Positions 40,562 through 51,361 are shown, counted from the stretch's first letter. The stretch: DNA of 64,000 bases from Paenibacillus sp. DCT19 (GCF_003268635.1 NZ_CP029639.1:3793501-3857500), one strand, 5' to 3'. The notes: generated by a model not told the origin, from the letters alone. Program-made: numbers and translations.

Positions 40562-41482
40562 TCATTCATTGCCTTGTTTATTCCACGCCTCCATAGCTAG
40601 TTCACTGTTAATACTCACTGCCGAAAGTGCCCCTAAGGATGCGGCCGCAATCGCTTGATGATATTCGGATGCAGCATCCCCCGCGCTGAACACACCTGGA
40701 ACAGTAGTTTTCGCGCGCTCATCAACAATGACTGTACCCAGCTCATTCACCTCACATCCCAAAGATTGGGGCAGGTCTGACCCAATAGACAGCTTCGGTG
40801 CGAAGAAAATACCTTTGCACTCAATCTGATTGCCATCTTGCAGAACTACACGCTGCACGATCCCATCCTGGGATTCAATGCGCCCAACTGGTGATTCATA
40901 GACAGGAACGCCATGCCGCTGCAACTCCTCACGTTGTTCATCCGTCATTTCATCTGGACCATTCGTACAGATCGTATATTTACTCGTCCAGCCTGTGATA
41001 ATCTGAGCTAAGTGTAGAGCTCTCGCTCCATTTACGATTAAGACGAGAGGTTGATCCCTTAACTCCCATCCATCACAATAAGGACATACAAACGCCGTCT
41101 TGCCATATACTTCAGACAATCCATTCAGGTCTAGCGGAAGATCCTTCTTACCCACTGCAAACAAAATCTTTTTAGCTTGAAGAACTAAACCCTCTGAAGT
41201 CGTAACTTGAAACGAACCATCACTTCCTTCTATAGATGTAGCTGCATCTTCTACAAATTGTACAGAAGGAAAAGCACTAATCTGTTCCTTTGCTATCCGC
41301 CGAAATTCGCCAGGGCTAATTCCCTCTCTCGTCAGAAAATTGTGAGCTTTATGCGTTACCCGATTTCTCGCCTGCCCAGCATCAATTACAGCAACGTTTC
41401 TTCTTGCTCGACCTAATACGAGAGCTGCGTTCAGACCCGCAGGCCCTCCACCAATAATTATCGCATCCATAATTTCTTTCAC
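40562..41482 (-). CDS. Thioredoxin-reductase-like NAD(P)/FAD oxidoreductase
   Basis: A 306-residue flavoprotein. The FAD motif AIIIGGGPAGLNAALVLGRA is at the start; the redox-active CPYC (FVCPYCDGWELRD) lies near residue 135; the second FAD motif VFSAGDAASEYHQAIAAASLG lies near the C-terminus. The CPYC in place of CATC/CAVC and the altered NAD(P) loop (VLIVNGARALHLAQIIT) place it among divergent thioredoxin-reductase-like enzymes, of which some oxidise dithiol natural products and others reduce unknown disulfides. The start is GTG at 41482 behind AAAGGATG. No partner thioredoxin or biosynthetic genes adjoin it, so the substrate is unknown. Confidence 0.9.
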   Translation of the reverse strand: MKEIMDAIIIGGGPAGLNAALVLGRARRNVAVIDAGQARNRVTHKAHNFLTREGISPGEFRRIAKEQISAFPSVQFVEDAATSIEGSDGSFQVTTSEGLVLQAKKILFAVGKKDLPLDLNGLSEVYGKTAFVCPYCDGWELRDQPLVLIVNGARALHLAQIITGWTSKYTICTNGPDEMTDEQREELQRHGVPVYESPVGRIESQDGIVQRVVLQDGNQIECKGIFFAPKLSIGSDLPQSLGCEVNELGTVIVDERAKTTVPGVFSAGDAASEYHQAIAAASLGALSAVSINSELAMEAWNKQGNE

Positions 41483-41921
41483 ACTAAAACATCCTTTCCA
41501 GATATATTATATCTCTAATTTAACCAAAAAAATATTGCCTTCATCGACATAGACCGAACCTTGACATGCTGTTGGGTAATCGTATGTACAGCGATAGATA
41601 CGATCGCCACATAGTTAAGCTCATTCAACGGTAAAGGATCAATAGTGAGCACAAGATTTAACAAAACCATTAAAGACCCTTTATGTCCATAATATATACT
41701 CAATTGATCTTTGGCAAGTTAAATTTTGTGGTCCCCCTTAAGATTCTTCCCCCAGTAACACATAAAATCATTTTTCACAATTAAAAAAGCTCTTGTTTTT
41801 TAAATTGTTCACAATCAATTGACAGTATTTTTAATACTAAAAAGTTGCTTATTTCACATAGTAAACGGAATGCTATAATAAGTTCACAAGATATATAAGT
41901 ATAGATATAGGACGTGAGTAC
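41483..41921. other. Intergenic region before ctaB
   Basis: It contains the ctaB promoter: an extended -10 (TGCTATAAT, 41871-41879), with no clear -35 box. A 62-codon minus-strand open frame at 41515-41703 has a TTG start and no ribosome binding site, and I do not count it as a gene. The rest is AT-rich with no recognised structure. Confidence 0.5.
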
Positions 41922-42851
41922 TTGAAAACATTGAATAAAGGGTCTCAACCCAAAATTGAACTAGAGTTCAACTCTATTCCCAAAGTCTTCTTTGACACGA
42001 TCAAAGTTGGAATTATCAAGTCCAATCTAATCGCCATGTTGGCAGGTTTATGCTTGGCTCTGTATGTATTCGATGCTTCATTCCTGGCTAACATTGTACC
42101 GATTATTCTTTCGGTCATTGGCTCCTCTCTCATTATAGGAGCTGCCGGCGTGTTCAACAATCTGTACGATCGTGACATTGACGCCATCATGGAGCGTACG
42201 AGAACCCGTCCAACTGTAACTGGACAAGTTAACACCAAGTCGGGATTGATTCTAGGTATTACCATCACCATTATCGGGGGAATACTTCTCTACATCGCCT
42301 CCCCTTCGGCAGCTTTCTTTGGTATTCTAGGTCTGTTGCTCTACGTGTTCCCGTACACAATGTGGACAAAACGTACAACCATTTATAACACTGAAGTAGG
42401 AAGCTTGTCCGGAGCTGTTCCTCCGCTTATCGGTTGGGCAGCCATCTCCCCAGAACTTGGTCACTTTGAAATCTGGGCGTTAGTGGTGACGATGCTGTTG
42501 TGGCAGATGCCTCACTTCTATGGTATTGCGATTCGTAGATTCGATGAATATAAAGCAGCTAATGTACCAATGCTTCCTGTTGTAAAAGGAATTAGACGCA
42601 CTTATATCCAAACCAATGTTTATCTGGTATTGTTGATGGCTTCCAGCTTCTTATTCTGGCCACTAAGCCCGTTTGTGGCGATTGTTGCCTTCCTTGTAAG
42701 CTTGGCATGGTTCATTTTGAGCGTAGCTACCTTTGATCGAAACGAAATGAAGAAATGGTCACACAAAATGTTCATCTTCTCCATTAATCACATTACAATT
42801 GTTTTCCTTGTGATCATTGCTTACTCTCTAATTGCTCAATTAATTAAATAA
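41922..42851 (+). CDS. ctaB: Protoheme IX farnesyltransferase (heme O synthase)
   Basis: A 309-residue UbiA-family prenyltransferase that attaches farnesyl to heme B to give heme O for terminal oxidases. Nine membrane segments are predicted. The prenyl-diphosphate/Mg-binding motif NNLYDRDIDAIMERTRTRPTVTG lies near residues 83-105, and the second conserved loop YNTEVGSLSGAVPPLIGW near 155. The start is TTG at 41922 behind GGACGTGAG. It stands alone here; ctaA and the cytochrome oxidase genes that often flank it are not in the window. It ends at a strong bidirectional terminator. Confidence 0.95.
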   Translation: MKTLNKGSQPKIELEFNSIPKVFFDTIKVGIIKSNLIAMLAGLCLALYVFDASFLANIVPIILSVIGSSLIIGAAGVFNNLYDRDIDAIMERTRTRPTVTGQVNTKSGLILGITITIIGGILLYIASPSAAFFGILGLLLYVFPYTMWTKRTTIYNTEVGSLSGAVPPLIGWAAISPELGHFEIWALVVTMLLWQMPHFYGIAIRRFDEYKAANVPMLPVVKGIRRTYIQTNVYLVLLMASSFLFWPLSPFVAIVAFLVSLAWFILSVATFDRNEMKKWSHKMFIFSINHITIVFLVIIAYSLIAQLIK

Positions 42852-42866
42852 ATAATAGACAAACCA

Positions 42867-42910
42867 AAAGCCATATCGATCAACTCAAGATGAGTGATTG
42901 ATATGGCTTT
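42867..42910. terminator. Bidirectional terminator between ctaB and the ABC exporter genes
   Basis: AAAGCCATATC and GATATGGCTTT form an 11-bp stem, extended by ATCAA/TTGAT, followed by T residues, between converging genes. Confidence 0.85.
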
Positions 42911-42945
42911 TTCTTAGCTGTTCAATTGCTGCTTTCTTTTCTACC

Positions 42946-44715
42946 TTAACCAACCTTAGCAGGTGTTTGTTCACCTTGCCAGAGCAGTTGCATCTCTTCA
43001 CTCGTTTCAAGTAAGTGACTCAAGCTGCCTTCGGCTTCAATACGTCCATCCTTCATAACAATGATATGATCGGCTCTGGATAATGCGGCTCTACGATGGG
43101 ATACCGCAATACAAGTTACCTCGCGCTCACTGGCCAACCCTTCCCAGACCAATTGCTCTGTTTCCACATCTAGCGCACTAGATAAGTCATCGAAGATAAA
43201 GAGATCGGCTTCGGTCATTAGCATCCGCGCAGTAGACGCACGTTGAATCTGTCCTCCTGACAGCATAACGCCCCGAGGACCGACAGATGTCTCAAGTCCA
43301 TCATCGAGATTTTCGATATCCTTCTTCATTACGGCTAGCCGAATTGCTTTTTCCAGTCCTTCCTCAACAGATTCTCGTTTACCTTGAACAATATTCTCTC
43401 GTAACGTATCGCTGAACAAGCGAGGAACCTGCGGTGTATATGCTGCTCTTGGCGGCATAAGGAATGTAGCCGGATCTACTTCTTTTCCATTCCAACGAAT
43501 CATCCCCTCCTGTTTCGGCAGCAGACCCAGAAGCGTGCGCACCAGAGTTGATTTTCCTGATCCAATACGCCCTGTAATGACCAGGAACTGCCCTCTCTGC
43601 AAGCGGAAATGAACATGCTCTATCCCATTCGTGGAATTCGGATACTGATAACTCAGATTGCTCACTTCTAACTCTCGGAGTTCATCTTCCTCACTTCGTT
43701 CGATGTCTGTCAGCTCAGGAGGATCTTGATTCAGATAGATTTCCCGATAATCCATGATTCGGTTTTCCTCACCAGGACGAAATAACTTCCGCATCCGATC
43801 AAAGGACACCTTTAACCGTTTATGCTGGAATACCATGTACCCAAACAAGGAAATACTAAAGCCAATGTTGGCTAGATAGGATGTGAAGAGTGCAAAATCA
43901 CCCACCGAAAATTGGCCTGCCCTCATCTCTGCCGCACACATCAGCAGAATTAAACCGGTACAGATGCTGAGAACGTGTTGATTCAGCGATCTCATCCACT
44001 GTTTGAACAGATTATCCCGTAATGCTGCCTGACGACGTTGTTCATTCAAAGTATTAAAACGGGATGAGACATGCTCTTCTGCTTGCCCAAGCTTCAGCGC
44101 CTGCACTGCTCCAAATGTCTCAGCAATGAAACTGGTGATTCGACCGGTCGATTCACGATTGACTTGAGCATATTTGCGAGCCCGATTGCCCGATAGATTA
44201 TTAAGCATTGTAACGACAACCAGCGGAAGTACAGCAACCAACGTAATCTTCCAATTAATATTAGCCATGATGATGATTGAAACGATGGCAAATACGAGTC
44301 TACCCCAGAAGTCGACCCAGGATTCTACGTACTCAACCACTTCATCGACATCATCGCGGAACCGACTCATCGCCTCACCTGGTGAAGCAGGAAGATTTCG
44401 ACCAGGCCAGCGCATGATACCCGCAAGCATATTCGTTCGTAATATCGCTTGAATGTGATACACATAGGTGATCCAAGCGTAAAAGGCTGTAAAGAATGTC
44501 CCTACTCTAGCCATTCTAACCAGTGCAAGAAAGATTAAGGGAACAGCAAGCCACATGTAATCGGTAGATCCGATGGTCACACGGTCAAAAAACCATTGCA
44601 TTCCGATCCCGATCGCAAGCGGTAGGGAATGAAATATACACCACAACAGACCATTAATTAGAAATAATACTGATTTGAAGCGGAATAAACGACCTATAAA
44701 TCCTGCGACATTCAA
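42946..44715 (-). CDS. ABC exporter subunit with degenerate catalytic site (heterodimer half 2)
   Basis: A 589-residue half-transporter: six membrane helices (to ~320) and a C-terminal ATPase. Walker A is GRIGSGKST, signature [10 protein letters not shown], and Walker B reads [12 protein letters not shown], with Asp in place of the catalytic Glu. The H-loop is AVSHRR. A degenerate Glu position is typical of one partner in heterodimeric exporters such as BmrC/BmrD. The start is TTG at 44715, overlapping the partner's stop (TTGA) behind AGGAGG, so the two are translationally coupled and surely assemble together. Likely role: multidrug or lipid export. Confidence 0.93.
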   Translation of the reverse strand: MNVAGFIGRLFRFKSVLFLINGLLWCIFHSLPLAIGIGMQWFFDRVTIGSTDYMWLAVPLIFLALVRMARVGTFFTAFYAWITYVYHIQAILRTNMLAGIMRWPGRNLPASPGEAMSRFRDDVDEVVEYVESWVDFWGRLVFAIVSIIIMANINWKITLVAVLPLVVVTMLNNLSGNRARKYAQVNRESTGRITSFIAETFGAVQALKLGQAEEHVSSRFNTLNEQRRQAALRDNLFKQWMRSLNQHVLSICTGLILLMCAAEMRAGQFSVGDFALFTSYLANIGFSISLFGYMVFQHKRLKVSFDRMRKLFRPGEENRIMDYREIYLNQDPPELTDIERSEEDELRELEVSNLSYQYPNSTNGIEHVHFRLQRGQFLVITGRIGSGKSTLVRTLLGLLPKQEGMIRWNGKEVDPATFLMPPRAAYTPQVPRLFSDTLRENIVQGKRESVEEGLEKAIRLAVMKKDIENLDDGLETSVGPRGVMLSGGQIQRASTARMLMTEADLFIFDDLSSALDVETEQLVWEGLASEREVTCIAVSHRRAALSRADHIIVMKDGRIEAEGSLSHLLETSEEMQLLWQGEQTPAKVG

Positions 44716-46457
44716 GCCAACTCCTCCTCTCTACCCGTCATACGCAATCTCGCATAATGTGAATCAGGATTGTTCGCCAGCTCTTCTCTGGCTCCAAATT
44801 CGATAATCTCACCATCACTGAGCACCATAATCTGATCGACTTGATCCAGCGTAGCTAGTCGGTGAGCAATAATAATCCCTGTGCATTGTTTCATTAATTC
44901 ATCCACCGCTTGTTGCAGCAACATCTCAGTCGCAGCATCCAAACGTGAAGAGGGTTCATCTAGAATAACTAAACTTGGCTCTGTCAAAAATACACGTGTT
45001 AGTGCAAATAGCTGCGCTTCTCCAGCCGACAGGGAAGAACCTCCTGCTTTCAAGTGAGTGTCTAATCCTTCCGGTTGGGTATCAATCCATTGACGCAGTC
45101 CCAGTCGCTCTGTCGTTTCGATAATCATGTTGTCTGAAACTTCCGAGTTAAATAACGTCAAGTTGTCGCGTAGCGTACCGTCAAACAACTGCACATCCTG
45201 CGTCACCATTCCAACCCGGCGGTATAGCGCAGGTAGTGTTAACTCTGTGATATCCTGACCACCGACCCGGATTACACCCTGATTCAGATTATATAACCGA
45301 AGAAGAACACGACTTAGACTGGATTTACCACTACCGGTGCGTCCAATAATACCAAGACGCTCCCCAGGCTTAATTTTAAAATGAATATCCCGCAATACAG
45401 GCTTATCATCGTTATAGCTAAAATGCACATGTTCGAACTCCAAACCAAGTGCACCTCCAGGAAGTGTATCTTGTTTCCCGTCTTTAATCTCACTGCTTAG
45501 AGAGAGCAGTTCTCGTGAGCGAAGCATACCGGACTTGGCTTTCTGAAATTCTTGTACCTGATCTCCCAACATCTCAATTGGATCATTCAACATCTGTGTG
45601 TATTGATAAATAAGGAACAACGTACCAAGACTAATCGCCCCTTGCATGTAATTGTGAACACCAAGCATCAGTACCGCAGTTACAGCTATGGCAAACAAAA
45701 TCACCGTTGTATTCCACGGAATAACACGAAGCATCCAAGCTCTACGCCCTTTCAGAAATACAACCCGCATCAATCGATAGAAACGATTCATCACATAAGG
45801 CACGTGTCCGTTCGCTTGCACATCCTCAATTCCAGCAATACGTTCCTCAATCATGCCGAACAAGGACGCACTTGCTTCACGCTCGTTCTTCGAGGACTGA
45901 ACACCCATATTTCGAATGAAAACCATAAACAGAACCGATAACAGTGTGAACACCGTCATTACCAGTGCAATCGGTATATTAATCGTAAACATGAAGCCAA
46001 GGATTCCAGCAAGAAGCACAAAGCTGCCAATAACCTGCACAATAAACATTGCAAAGAAATTGGAAATGCTCGTTACATCGCCATCCACCCGTTCGATCAT
46101 CTCTCCAGGCGTTTTTACATTATGGAACCGCATATCAAGTCCAAGGCAATGCTTCAGCAGATCGCCCCTTAATTGATTCGTTGCCCGCCATGCGACATCA
46201 TTACCTAGATAACTTACAGCTACAGTTAACAGTTGATTGAAGATCGCAATAATTAGAAATATACCTGCAAGCTGAATGAGACTAGAAACCACGCCGCCAC
46301 TCGCTGCTGTATCAATAAACCGCTTGATGATCTGCGGATTCAGAAGCTGTAATCCCGTCGACGTCAGCAAAATAATTAATAGCAGCACCAGTCTCAATCG
46401 GACTGGCTTTAGATACCGCAATAGCCATGACATCGACTTTTTCTCTTGTTTGGGCAT
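44712..46457 (-). CDS. ABC exporter subunit with canonical catalytic site (heterodimer half 1)
   Basis: A 581-residue half-transporter: six-helix membrane domain then ATPase with Walker [10 protein letters not shown] and Walker [13 protein letters not shown] (canonical Glu). The signature motif reads [11 protein letters not shown] instead of LSGGQ. Pairing a canonical Walker B with a degenerate signature here, and the reverse in the partner, means one complete and one incomplete ATP site in the dimer. The ATG follows GGAGGTGGGG. It is the first gene of a two-gene operon with no regulator nearby. The substrate is unknown. Confidence 0.93.
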   Translation of the reverse strand: MPKQEKKSMSWLLRYLKPVRLRLVLLLIILLTSTGLQLLNPQIIKRFIDTAASGGVVSSLIQLAGIFLIIAIFNQLLTVAVSYLGNDVAWRATNQLRGDLLKHCLGLDMRFHNVKTPGEMIERVDGDVTSISNFFAMFIVQVIGSFVLLAGILGFMFTINIPIALVMTVFTLLSVLFMVFIRNMGVQSSKNEREASASLFGMIEERIAGIEDVQANGHVPYVMNRFYRLMRVVFLKGRRAWMLRVIPWNTTVILFAIAVTAVLMLGVHNYMQGAISLGTLFLIYQYTQMLNDPIEMLGDQVQEFQKAKSGMLRSRELLSLSSEIKDGKQDTLPGGALGLEFEHVHFSYNDDKPVLRDIHFKIKPGERLGIIGRTGSGKSSLSRVLLRLYNLNQGVIRVGGQDITELTLPALYRRVGMVTQDVQLFDGTLRDNLTLFNSEVSDNMIIETTERLGLRQWIDTQPEGLDTHLKAGGSSLSAGEAQLFALTRVFLTEPSLVILDEPSSRLDAATEMLLQQAVDELMKQCTGIIIAHRLATLDQVDQIMVLSDGEIIEFGAREELANNPDSHYARLRMTGREEELA

Positions 46458-47172
46458 CTTGCCCCACCTCCAACGTACGAATTACTTTGTTAGAAAGCAT
46501 CAAATTCATCAACTCAAACTCTGCTTAACTAGGCCGAATCATAAATAATTTCGCTGAACCATACATGAATTCTATGATTGTATTGATGATGTACCATTTC
46601 ACATTCTCCTACCTATCATTTATTTTTGTTTCCAGATGATTCTGAATGATTACAACAAGCACGAACAGACATACATTATTTCACATCCCCAATCTCCCCT
46701 TTCATTTGAAACGTTTGCTTGCAGCGCACGACAAAAAGCCATAGATGAACTAAGTTCATCTATGGCTTCTATAACAAGAAGAGTACCATTAGATTATGTA
46801 GCGTTACTGGTCTTCTCCTTGACATTCGCACTACGGATGAGCGTCCATGACAGGATGCATAAACAGGACTGCCCAGACGCTATCTTTAAGAGGTTGTTCA
46901 AAAAGTTGATTTCAAGTTTCATCCCATCTTCCCGGCATCGAAACCCCTTCTCTTTGAACATATACTCTAACGCAATTGGTTGTGTCGACATGCTCATGCG
47001 TATTCAGTTATCGGTTAGATATCAATTTTGGCATGAACATCATCCCTACACCCACCCGTCTCACATATTTGTTGTTTATTGTATTCGCTAATAGGTCAGT
47101 ACGTCAAGAACATATTTACTGATTTGTTATTTAATTCATGTGATTAATAATCTGAACGTATAGAATGCAAGC
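46458..47172. other. 715-base region without a confident gene
   Basis: It contains the promoter area of the ABC exporter operon and the hairpin at 46737-46767. At 46890-46920 there is a plus-strand AAGAGGTTGTTCAAAAAGTT sequence resembling the ends of some Firmicute insertion sequences, possibly a remnant. Open frames at 46636-47091 (plus) and 46794-46997 (minus) lack ribosome binding sites and recognisable protein content. Confidence 0.45.
46737..46767 (-). terminator. Isolated perfect hairpin, terminator-like on the minus strand
   Basis: AGCCATAGATGAACT and AGTTCATCTATGGCT are perfectly complementary with a one-base loop, followed on the minus strand by TTTTTG. No intact gene ends directly upstream; the nearest minus-strand gene stops at 47173. 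Confidence 0.5.
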
Positions 47173-47988
47173 TTAATAACCTAAGTATGGAATATCTCTG
47201 AAATAAATATTTAACTTATGCACCTTCCAGATTCCTCTGCTGTATAAAAGCTCGATATTTCGATCATATACATAATGGGAGTCACCGGTTAATGTATTCC
47301 CAAGAACATAAGATTGAGACAATGTTGCAGTAGTGCTGCTCGTATAATGAATGCCCGTTTCTGGAGCACCGAATTGCACTTCTTCACCCTGCAACTGCTG
47401 TCCATCCAGAATGGATTGAATCAATTTCTCCGTAAAATAGGGCTTAAAATAAGCCCTTATTTGTTTAATCTTAGGCATATTGGACGTTTCATTTAACTTC
47501 GCTAACAGTTCATTCAGCCGGGCTTCAGTTAGTTTCTGTGTATCAGGAATCTGAACGGAATCAGGTTGCATGCTAATGATGATATGGTGATCATTAAGAC
47601 TAACATTTGCCTGCTTGGCTTCTTTATTCCATTGTAGCTCGGCTCCTAATGTTTGGCTGACGAACCGGAGCGGAACATACGCTGTGGCATGGATTAACTC
47701 AACGGGAGAATCCATCGGTTCAACGAAATCATTAACATTGGCATTTTTGAAGTTAACGGCCAATGCAATTTTCTTATCATTTTTGGTCAAAAGAATGCTC
47801 TTCGAATATTTGTCCCATTGTACCTTTGCGCCTAAATGCTGTGATACCGCCCGTAACGGAATGAGCACCCGATTGTTCACGATGACTCCCGTACTAATCT
47901 CCGTTGGACTTGTTTCTGCATAGCCAGGCACTGCCATCACGCCGAAAAGCACAGATGCGACCCATACGGATACGATCTTCTTAAACAT
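47173..47988 (-). CDS. Secreted protein with copper-amine-oxidase N-terminal-like (stalk) domain
   Basis: A 271-residue exported protein. A signal peptide ends near residue 24 (PGYAET). Residues ~25-135 carry two copies of the stalk repeat (VIVNNRVLIPLRAVSQHLGAKVQWDKYSKSILL and ATAYVPLRFVSQTLGAELQWNKEAKQANV), a surface module very common in Paenibacillus. The C-terminal ~130 residues form an unassigned domain resembling an NTF2-like or SnoaL fold (IKQIRAYFKPYFTEKLIQSIL, YDRNIELLYSRGIWKVHKLNIYF). The ATG at 47988 has GGGAGG upstream. Probably an envelope protein of unknown role. Confidence 0.85.
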   Translation of the reverse strand: MFKKIVSVWVASVLFGVMAVPGYAETSPTEISTGVIVNNRVLIPLRAVSQHLGAKVQWDKYSKSILLTKNDKKIALAVNFKNANVNDFVEPMDSPVELIHATAYVPLRFVSQTLGAELQWNKEAKQANVSLNDHHIIISMQPDSVQIPDTQKLTEARLNELLAKLNETSNMPKIKQIRAYFKPYFTEKLIQSILDGQQLQGEEVQFGAPETGIHYTSSTTATLSQSYVLGNTLTGDSHYVYDRNIELLYSRGIWKVHKLNIYFRDIPYLGY

Positions 47989-48116
47989 ATTCAACCTCCC
48001 AGGTATTGATGATCGTTTTCACTTTCTCTATTCTAAGTAACGCTTCATGCATTGTGAAAGTTACAATGAACAAATTTAAAAATTCGAATCCATGTAACAG
48101 ACCCCACTTACGTTCG

Positions 48117-49349
48117 TTAGGCACTCTGCTGTACCACTTGAATCTCCCGCTCCCGTGTGATCAGTCGTTTATGAGCAATCCATAGAAATGGAAGTCCAAG
48201 TGCCGTGATTAGCGCAAGTGGAAGAAATACCGCTATCCCCTGTCCTCCGAACTGACTCAGTAATAACCCACCCATAATCGGCGCCATAACATTACCCAAG
48301 TTGTTAAAACCAATCGTGCCAAAGTACGTTCCTTTCCATTCCGGCTTTGCAATTCGATCAATCAGCATATCCATCATCGTAAATAACAATACTTCTCCGA
48401 CGGTGAATAATACAACACTAATCATCAACAGAGCTGCGCCACTTGCCATACCGAACAGTAACAAACTCGCCGCAACCAAGAGGTTACCCCAGATGAGCGG
48501 TACAAGCGGGGGGGCGTTTCGAAATGCACGTACGATTGGATATTGCACAATTAACACTGTCATAGCATTGAGAGATAACATATAGGAGAACAACTGGCTT
48601 CCATTCTCAAACAATGTACTCCGCTCCATGTATTGGGCAAGGGTTGACCCAAAATGTCCGTAGCCAAGCACACAGAATGTGGTTCCGATCAGTACTGGCA
48701 AAAATACACGATCGCGGCCAGCCGTCGCCAAAGCATCTCGTAAGCGTGGTGCCTTCGCCTTTGAAGGCTGTGGTAGATTAGCATGTTGAAGCTGAAATTG
48801 GACAAGTAACACAAGACCATAAGCGATGTATACAAGTCCTGAGATCAGAAATGGAAAAGTCGATTGCGCCGACCCCAATTGAAAGCCAATGATGGGACCA
48901 AATACAACCCCAAGATTAATGGCGGCATACCTCAAATTGAAAACGAGTAATTTGTTCTCTGGTGAGGTGATGTCAGACAACAATGCACGTGACGTTGGCT
49001 CAAAGACAGCGCGGCATAAGCCATTGAGCGTATTAGCCACAAAGAATACCCATAAGTAGTCTGCCGCAGAAAAGATGAAAAAGACGCCTGCCCAGCAGAA
49101 TACGGAGACTAGCATAACCACTTTACGACCAATCCGATCTGAAATATACCCGCCATAAAAGCTCACCATCACACCCGCCAGTGAACTCACAGCGACGGTG
49201 AAGCCAGTCTCCGTTGGTGTAGCTCCGAGGACACTCGTCAGATAAATAGATAGAAAAGGAATGCTCATCGAGGTTACGAGACGACCAAACATCGTCCCAA
49301 TAATAATTGTCCAAGCTAAAGGGTGAATCTGTCTTAAATGTTGCTTCAT
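48117..49349 (-). CDS. MFS transporter, probable efflux (paired with SgrR-like regulator)
   Basis: A 410-residue, 12-helix MFS protein. The helix 2-3 loop GGYISDRIGRKVVMLVS is the conserved MFS motif A, and LNGLCRAVFEPTSRALLSDI lies in helix 4-5. The ATG at 49349 follows AGGAG. It is divergent from an SgrR-like regulator, a pairing seen in enterobacteria between sgrR and the sugar-efflux gene setA. By analogy it may export sugars or sugar phosphates derived compounds under stress; that is an inference from context, not from transporter residues. Confidence 0.9.
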   Translation of the reverse strand: MKQHLRQIHPLAWTIIIGTMFGRLVTSMSIPFLSIYLTSVLGATPTETGFTVAVSSLAGVMVSFYGGYISDRIGRKVVMLVSVFCWAGVFFIFSAADYLWVFFVANTLNGLCRAVFEPTSRALLSDITSPENKLLVFNLRYAAINLGVVFGPIIGFQLGSAQSTFPFLISGLVYIAYGLVLLVQFQLQHANLPQPSKAKAPRLRDALATAGRDRVFLPVLIGTTFCVLGYGHFGSTLAQYMERSTLFENGSQLFSYMLSLNAMTVLIVQYPIVRAFRNAPPLVPLIWGNLLVAASLLLFGMASGAALLMISVVLFTVGEVLLFTMMDMLIDRIAKPEWKGTYFGTIGFNNLGNVMAPIMGGLLLSQFGGQGIAVFLPLALITALGLPFLWIAHKRLITREREIQVVQQSA

Positions 49350-49483
49350 TCGTATGTTCTCCTGTTCTCGTTGTTAACTTCTAGAAGGTCTGCCCTTCGT
49401 TTGTTGAATTATGTATAATTGTATAGAACAAAGGGGAAATAAAAGTGTAAGGAAATAAATATTGATTTCACCTTTTAACACGA

Positions 49484-51292
49484 GTGCCTTTGAACCATCT
49501 TTTATATGAAGAGGAGCTTATACTTTTGGATACAACAACCGCTCATTACATACGACTTACAACAGCGACTGAGGTTACATTTAAACTACATACACCGGTT
49601 CCCGTAACGATCGATACCCTATCCACTGTCTTATGTTGCACGCCTCGAAATGTTAAATTCACCTTGCGAAAGTTGGAAGAGAAAGGCTTTATCCACTGGC
49701 AACCGGGGATTGGCAGAGGTCATCATTCCACCTTGACGTTACTTCGCAGTGAGAATGAAACGATAGAATCCAGCTTCATGGAGCTAATGGGTAAAGGAAA
49801 AATGAAAGAAGCCATTGAATTCATTGGCGCTATGGAGAACAACGAGACTTTACGGGAACAATTGCTAGATTCGTTATATAAACAAATGGGATTTCACAGC
49901 CATTCGGAAAGCTCTTCGGGTCAGGATGTTCTACGTATGATGCGATCACGTAAACTGGCAGATCTGGATCCCGCATTTGTATACAATGCTTTTGAAACAT
50001 ACTTACTTGGGCAGGTGTGCAGCACATTGGTGACCTACGATGCCAAAACGGATACGTTCCTGCCTGATCTGGCTCACATGTGGGAGGGTAGCAAGGATTA
50101 TCTAGTATGGACCTTCTATTTACGTAAGAGTGTTCGCTTCCACCACAATAAAATGTTGACATCTAAGGATGTTGAATTTACATTACAGCGTCTGCGAAGT
50201 GTAAATAGTCCAGTCGTTTGGTTGTATCGTGACATTGAACGAATTGAGGTTGCTGGGGATTACTGCATTCGCTTTTACTTGAACCGTCCCAATCAATTCT
50301 TCTTGCATTTGTTTAGTTGTATTCCAATGACGATCCTCCCATACGATGTTGATGTATCCAAACAACTCATTGGCACTGGGCCTTTTCAGATTAGTGAGAT
50401 CAATGAGGATTTACTGAAACTAAGCGCATTTGATAACTATTACGGTATTCGTCCTTACCTTGATCAAGTCCATTTTTGGTTTGTACCAGATCTTGAGTCC
50501 AATGAGCGCCACTATGAACTACCCGGAACAGATCGATTGGAGCAATCTACTCATTTTGCACAAACCAACAGTTTCAATTATCCTGCTCTCGGCTGTCAAT
50601 ATATGTTATTTAATTTTAATAAACCTGGTATCTTTCATAACCCCAAGTTTCGGCAAGCAATGAGATTGGTCTATGATTCTGTTTCACTGGTAACGGAACT
50701 GGGAGGCAATCGAATTACGCCAGCAAACAGCCTTTTGCCCTGGAAAAGCGCCGAGCATCATTGGACTCCATCCTCACTTGAGCAAGCACGTAATCTGTTA
50801 CACAGCAGCGGATATCTTAGTGAGACGCTCATATTATCGTACTCGGAGAATAAGGATGTCTTAACTGCCAACTGGATTCAACAACGAGCACAGCAAATTG
50901 GCTTAAATATCGAACTGTCTCCGACGAATGAATGTCTGTATCCTACTAATGCGATGAAAGCCGATCTTATTTTGGCAGAAGAAATTTTGGAGGAGGATTG
51001 GCAATATGGGTTGATTCATTTTTTTACGAATCGGTCGAATCACCTTCATATCTGCATGTCACCTCATTCGCTGAACGAGTTAGAACAGAAACTGGATTCG
51101 TTTGGACAGCTTGATACCCATGCACGCGCACAGCTGTTAGATGAAGCTGAGGATTTACTGAGGGATAACGACTGGATTTTACATGGATGTCATATGAACA
51201 AAAGTGCTCAGCTGAACCAAAGTTTATTTGGCATGCAAACAGCTGATTTCGGCTATATGGACATTTCCAAGCTGTGGATTAAGAATCAATAG
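49484..51292 (+). CDS. SgrR-family transcriptional regulator (HTH plus solute-binding domain)
   Basis: A 602-residue regulator. Residues ~1-95 hold the SgrR-type winged helix (VLCCTPRNVKFTLRKLEEKGFIHWQPGIGRGHHSTLTLL), and residues ~155-590 an SBP_bac_5 family domain (YLLGQVCSTLVTYDAKTDTF, WTFYLRKSVRFHHNKMLTSKDVEFTL), without a signal peptide. It thus senses a ligand with an intracellular oligopeptide-binding-type domain. The start is uncertain: GTG at 49484 or TTG at 49490, neither with a strong site. It is divergent from the MFS gene at 48117-49349, its likely target. Confidence 0.92.
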   Translation: MPLNHLLYEEELILLDTTTAHYIRLTTATEVTFKLHTPVPVTIDTLSTVLCCTPRNVKFTLRKLEEKGFIHWQPGIGRGHHSTLTLLRSENETIESSFMELMGKGKMKEAIEFIGAMENNETLREQLLDSLYKQMGFHSHSESSSGQDVLRMMRSRKLADLDPAFVYNAFETYLLGQVCSTLVTYDAKTDTFLPDLAHMWEGSKDYLVWTFYLRKSVRFHHNKMLTSKDVEFTLQRLRSVNSPVVWLYRDIERIEVAGDYCIRFYLNRPNQFFLHLFSCIPMTILPYDVDVSKQLIGTGPFQISEINEDLLKLSAFDNYYGIRPYLDQVHFWFVPDLESNERHYELPGTDRLEQSTHFAQTNSFNYPALGCQYMLFNFNKPGIFHNPKFRQAMRLVYDSVSLVTELGGNRITPANSLLPWKSAEHHWTPSSLEQARNLLHSSGYLSETLILSYSENKDVLTANWIQQRAQQIGLNIELSPTNECLYPTNAMKADLILAEEILEEDWQYGLIHFFTNRSNHLHICMSPHSLNELEQKLDSFGQLDTHARAQLLDEAEDLLRDNDWILHGCHMNKSAQLNQSLFGMQTADFGYMDISKLWIKNQ

Positions 51293-51361
51293 GTATCCCC
51301 ATGAACACATCTATACAATAAGAGTCATTTACGTTCACATCTTGAAGTTTATCCAACAAAA

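Noticed and set aside
41515..41703. 62-codon minus-strand open frame between the oxidoreductase gene and ctaB
   Set aside because: TTG start, no ribosome binding site, no recognisable features; probably chance.
46636..47091. 151-codon plus-strand open frame in the region upstream of the ABC exporter genes
   Set aside because: No ribosome binding site, protein composition unlike neighbours (His/Cys/Arg-rich), and it runs through a perfect hairpin.
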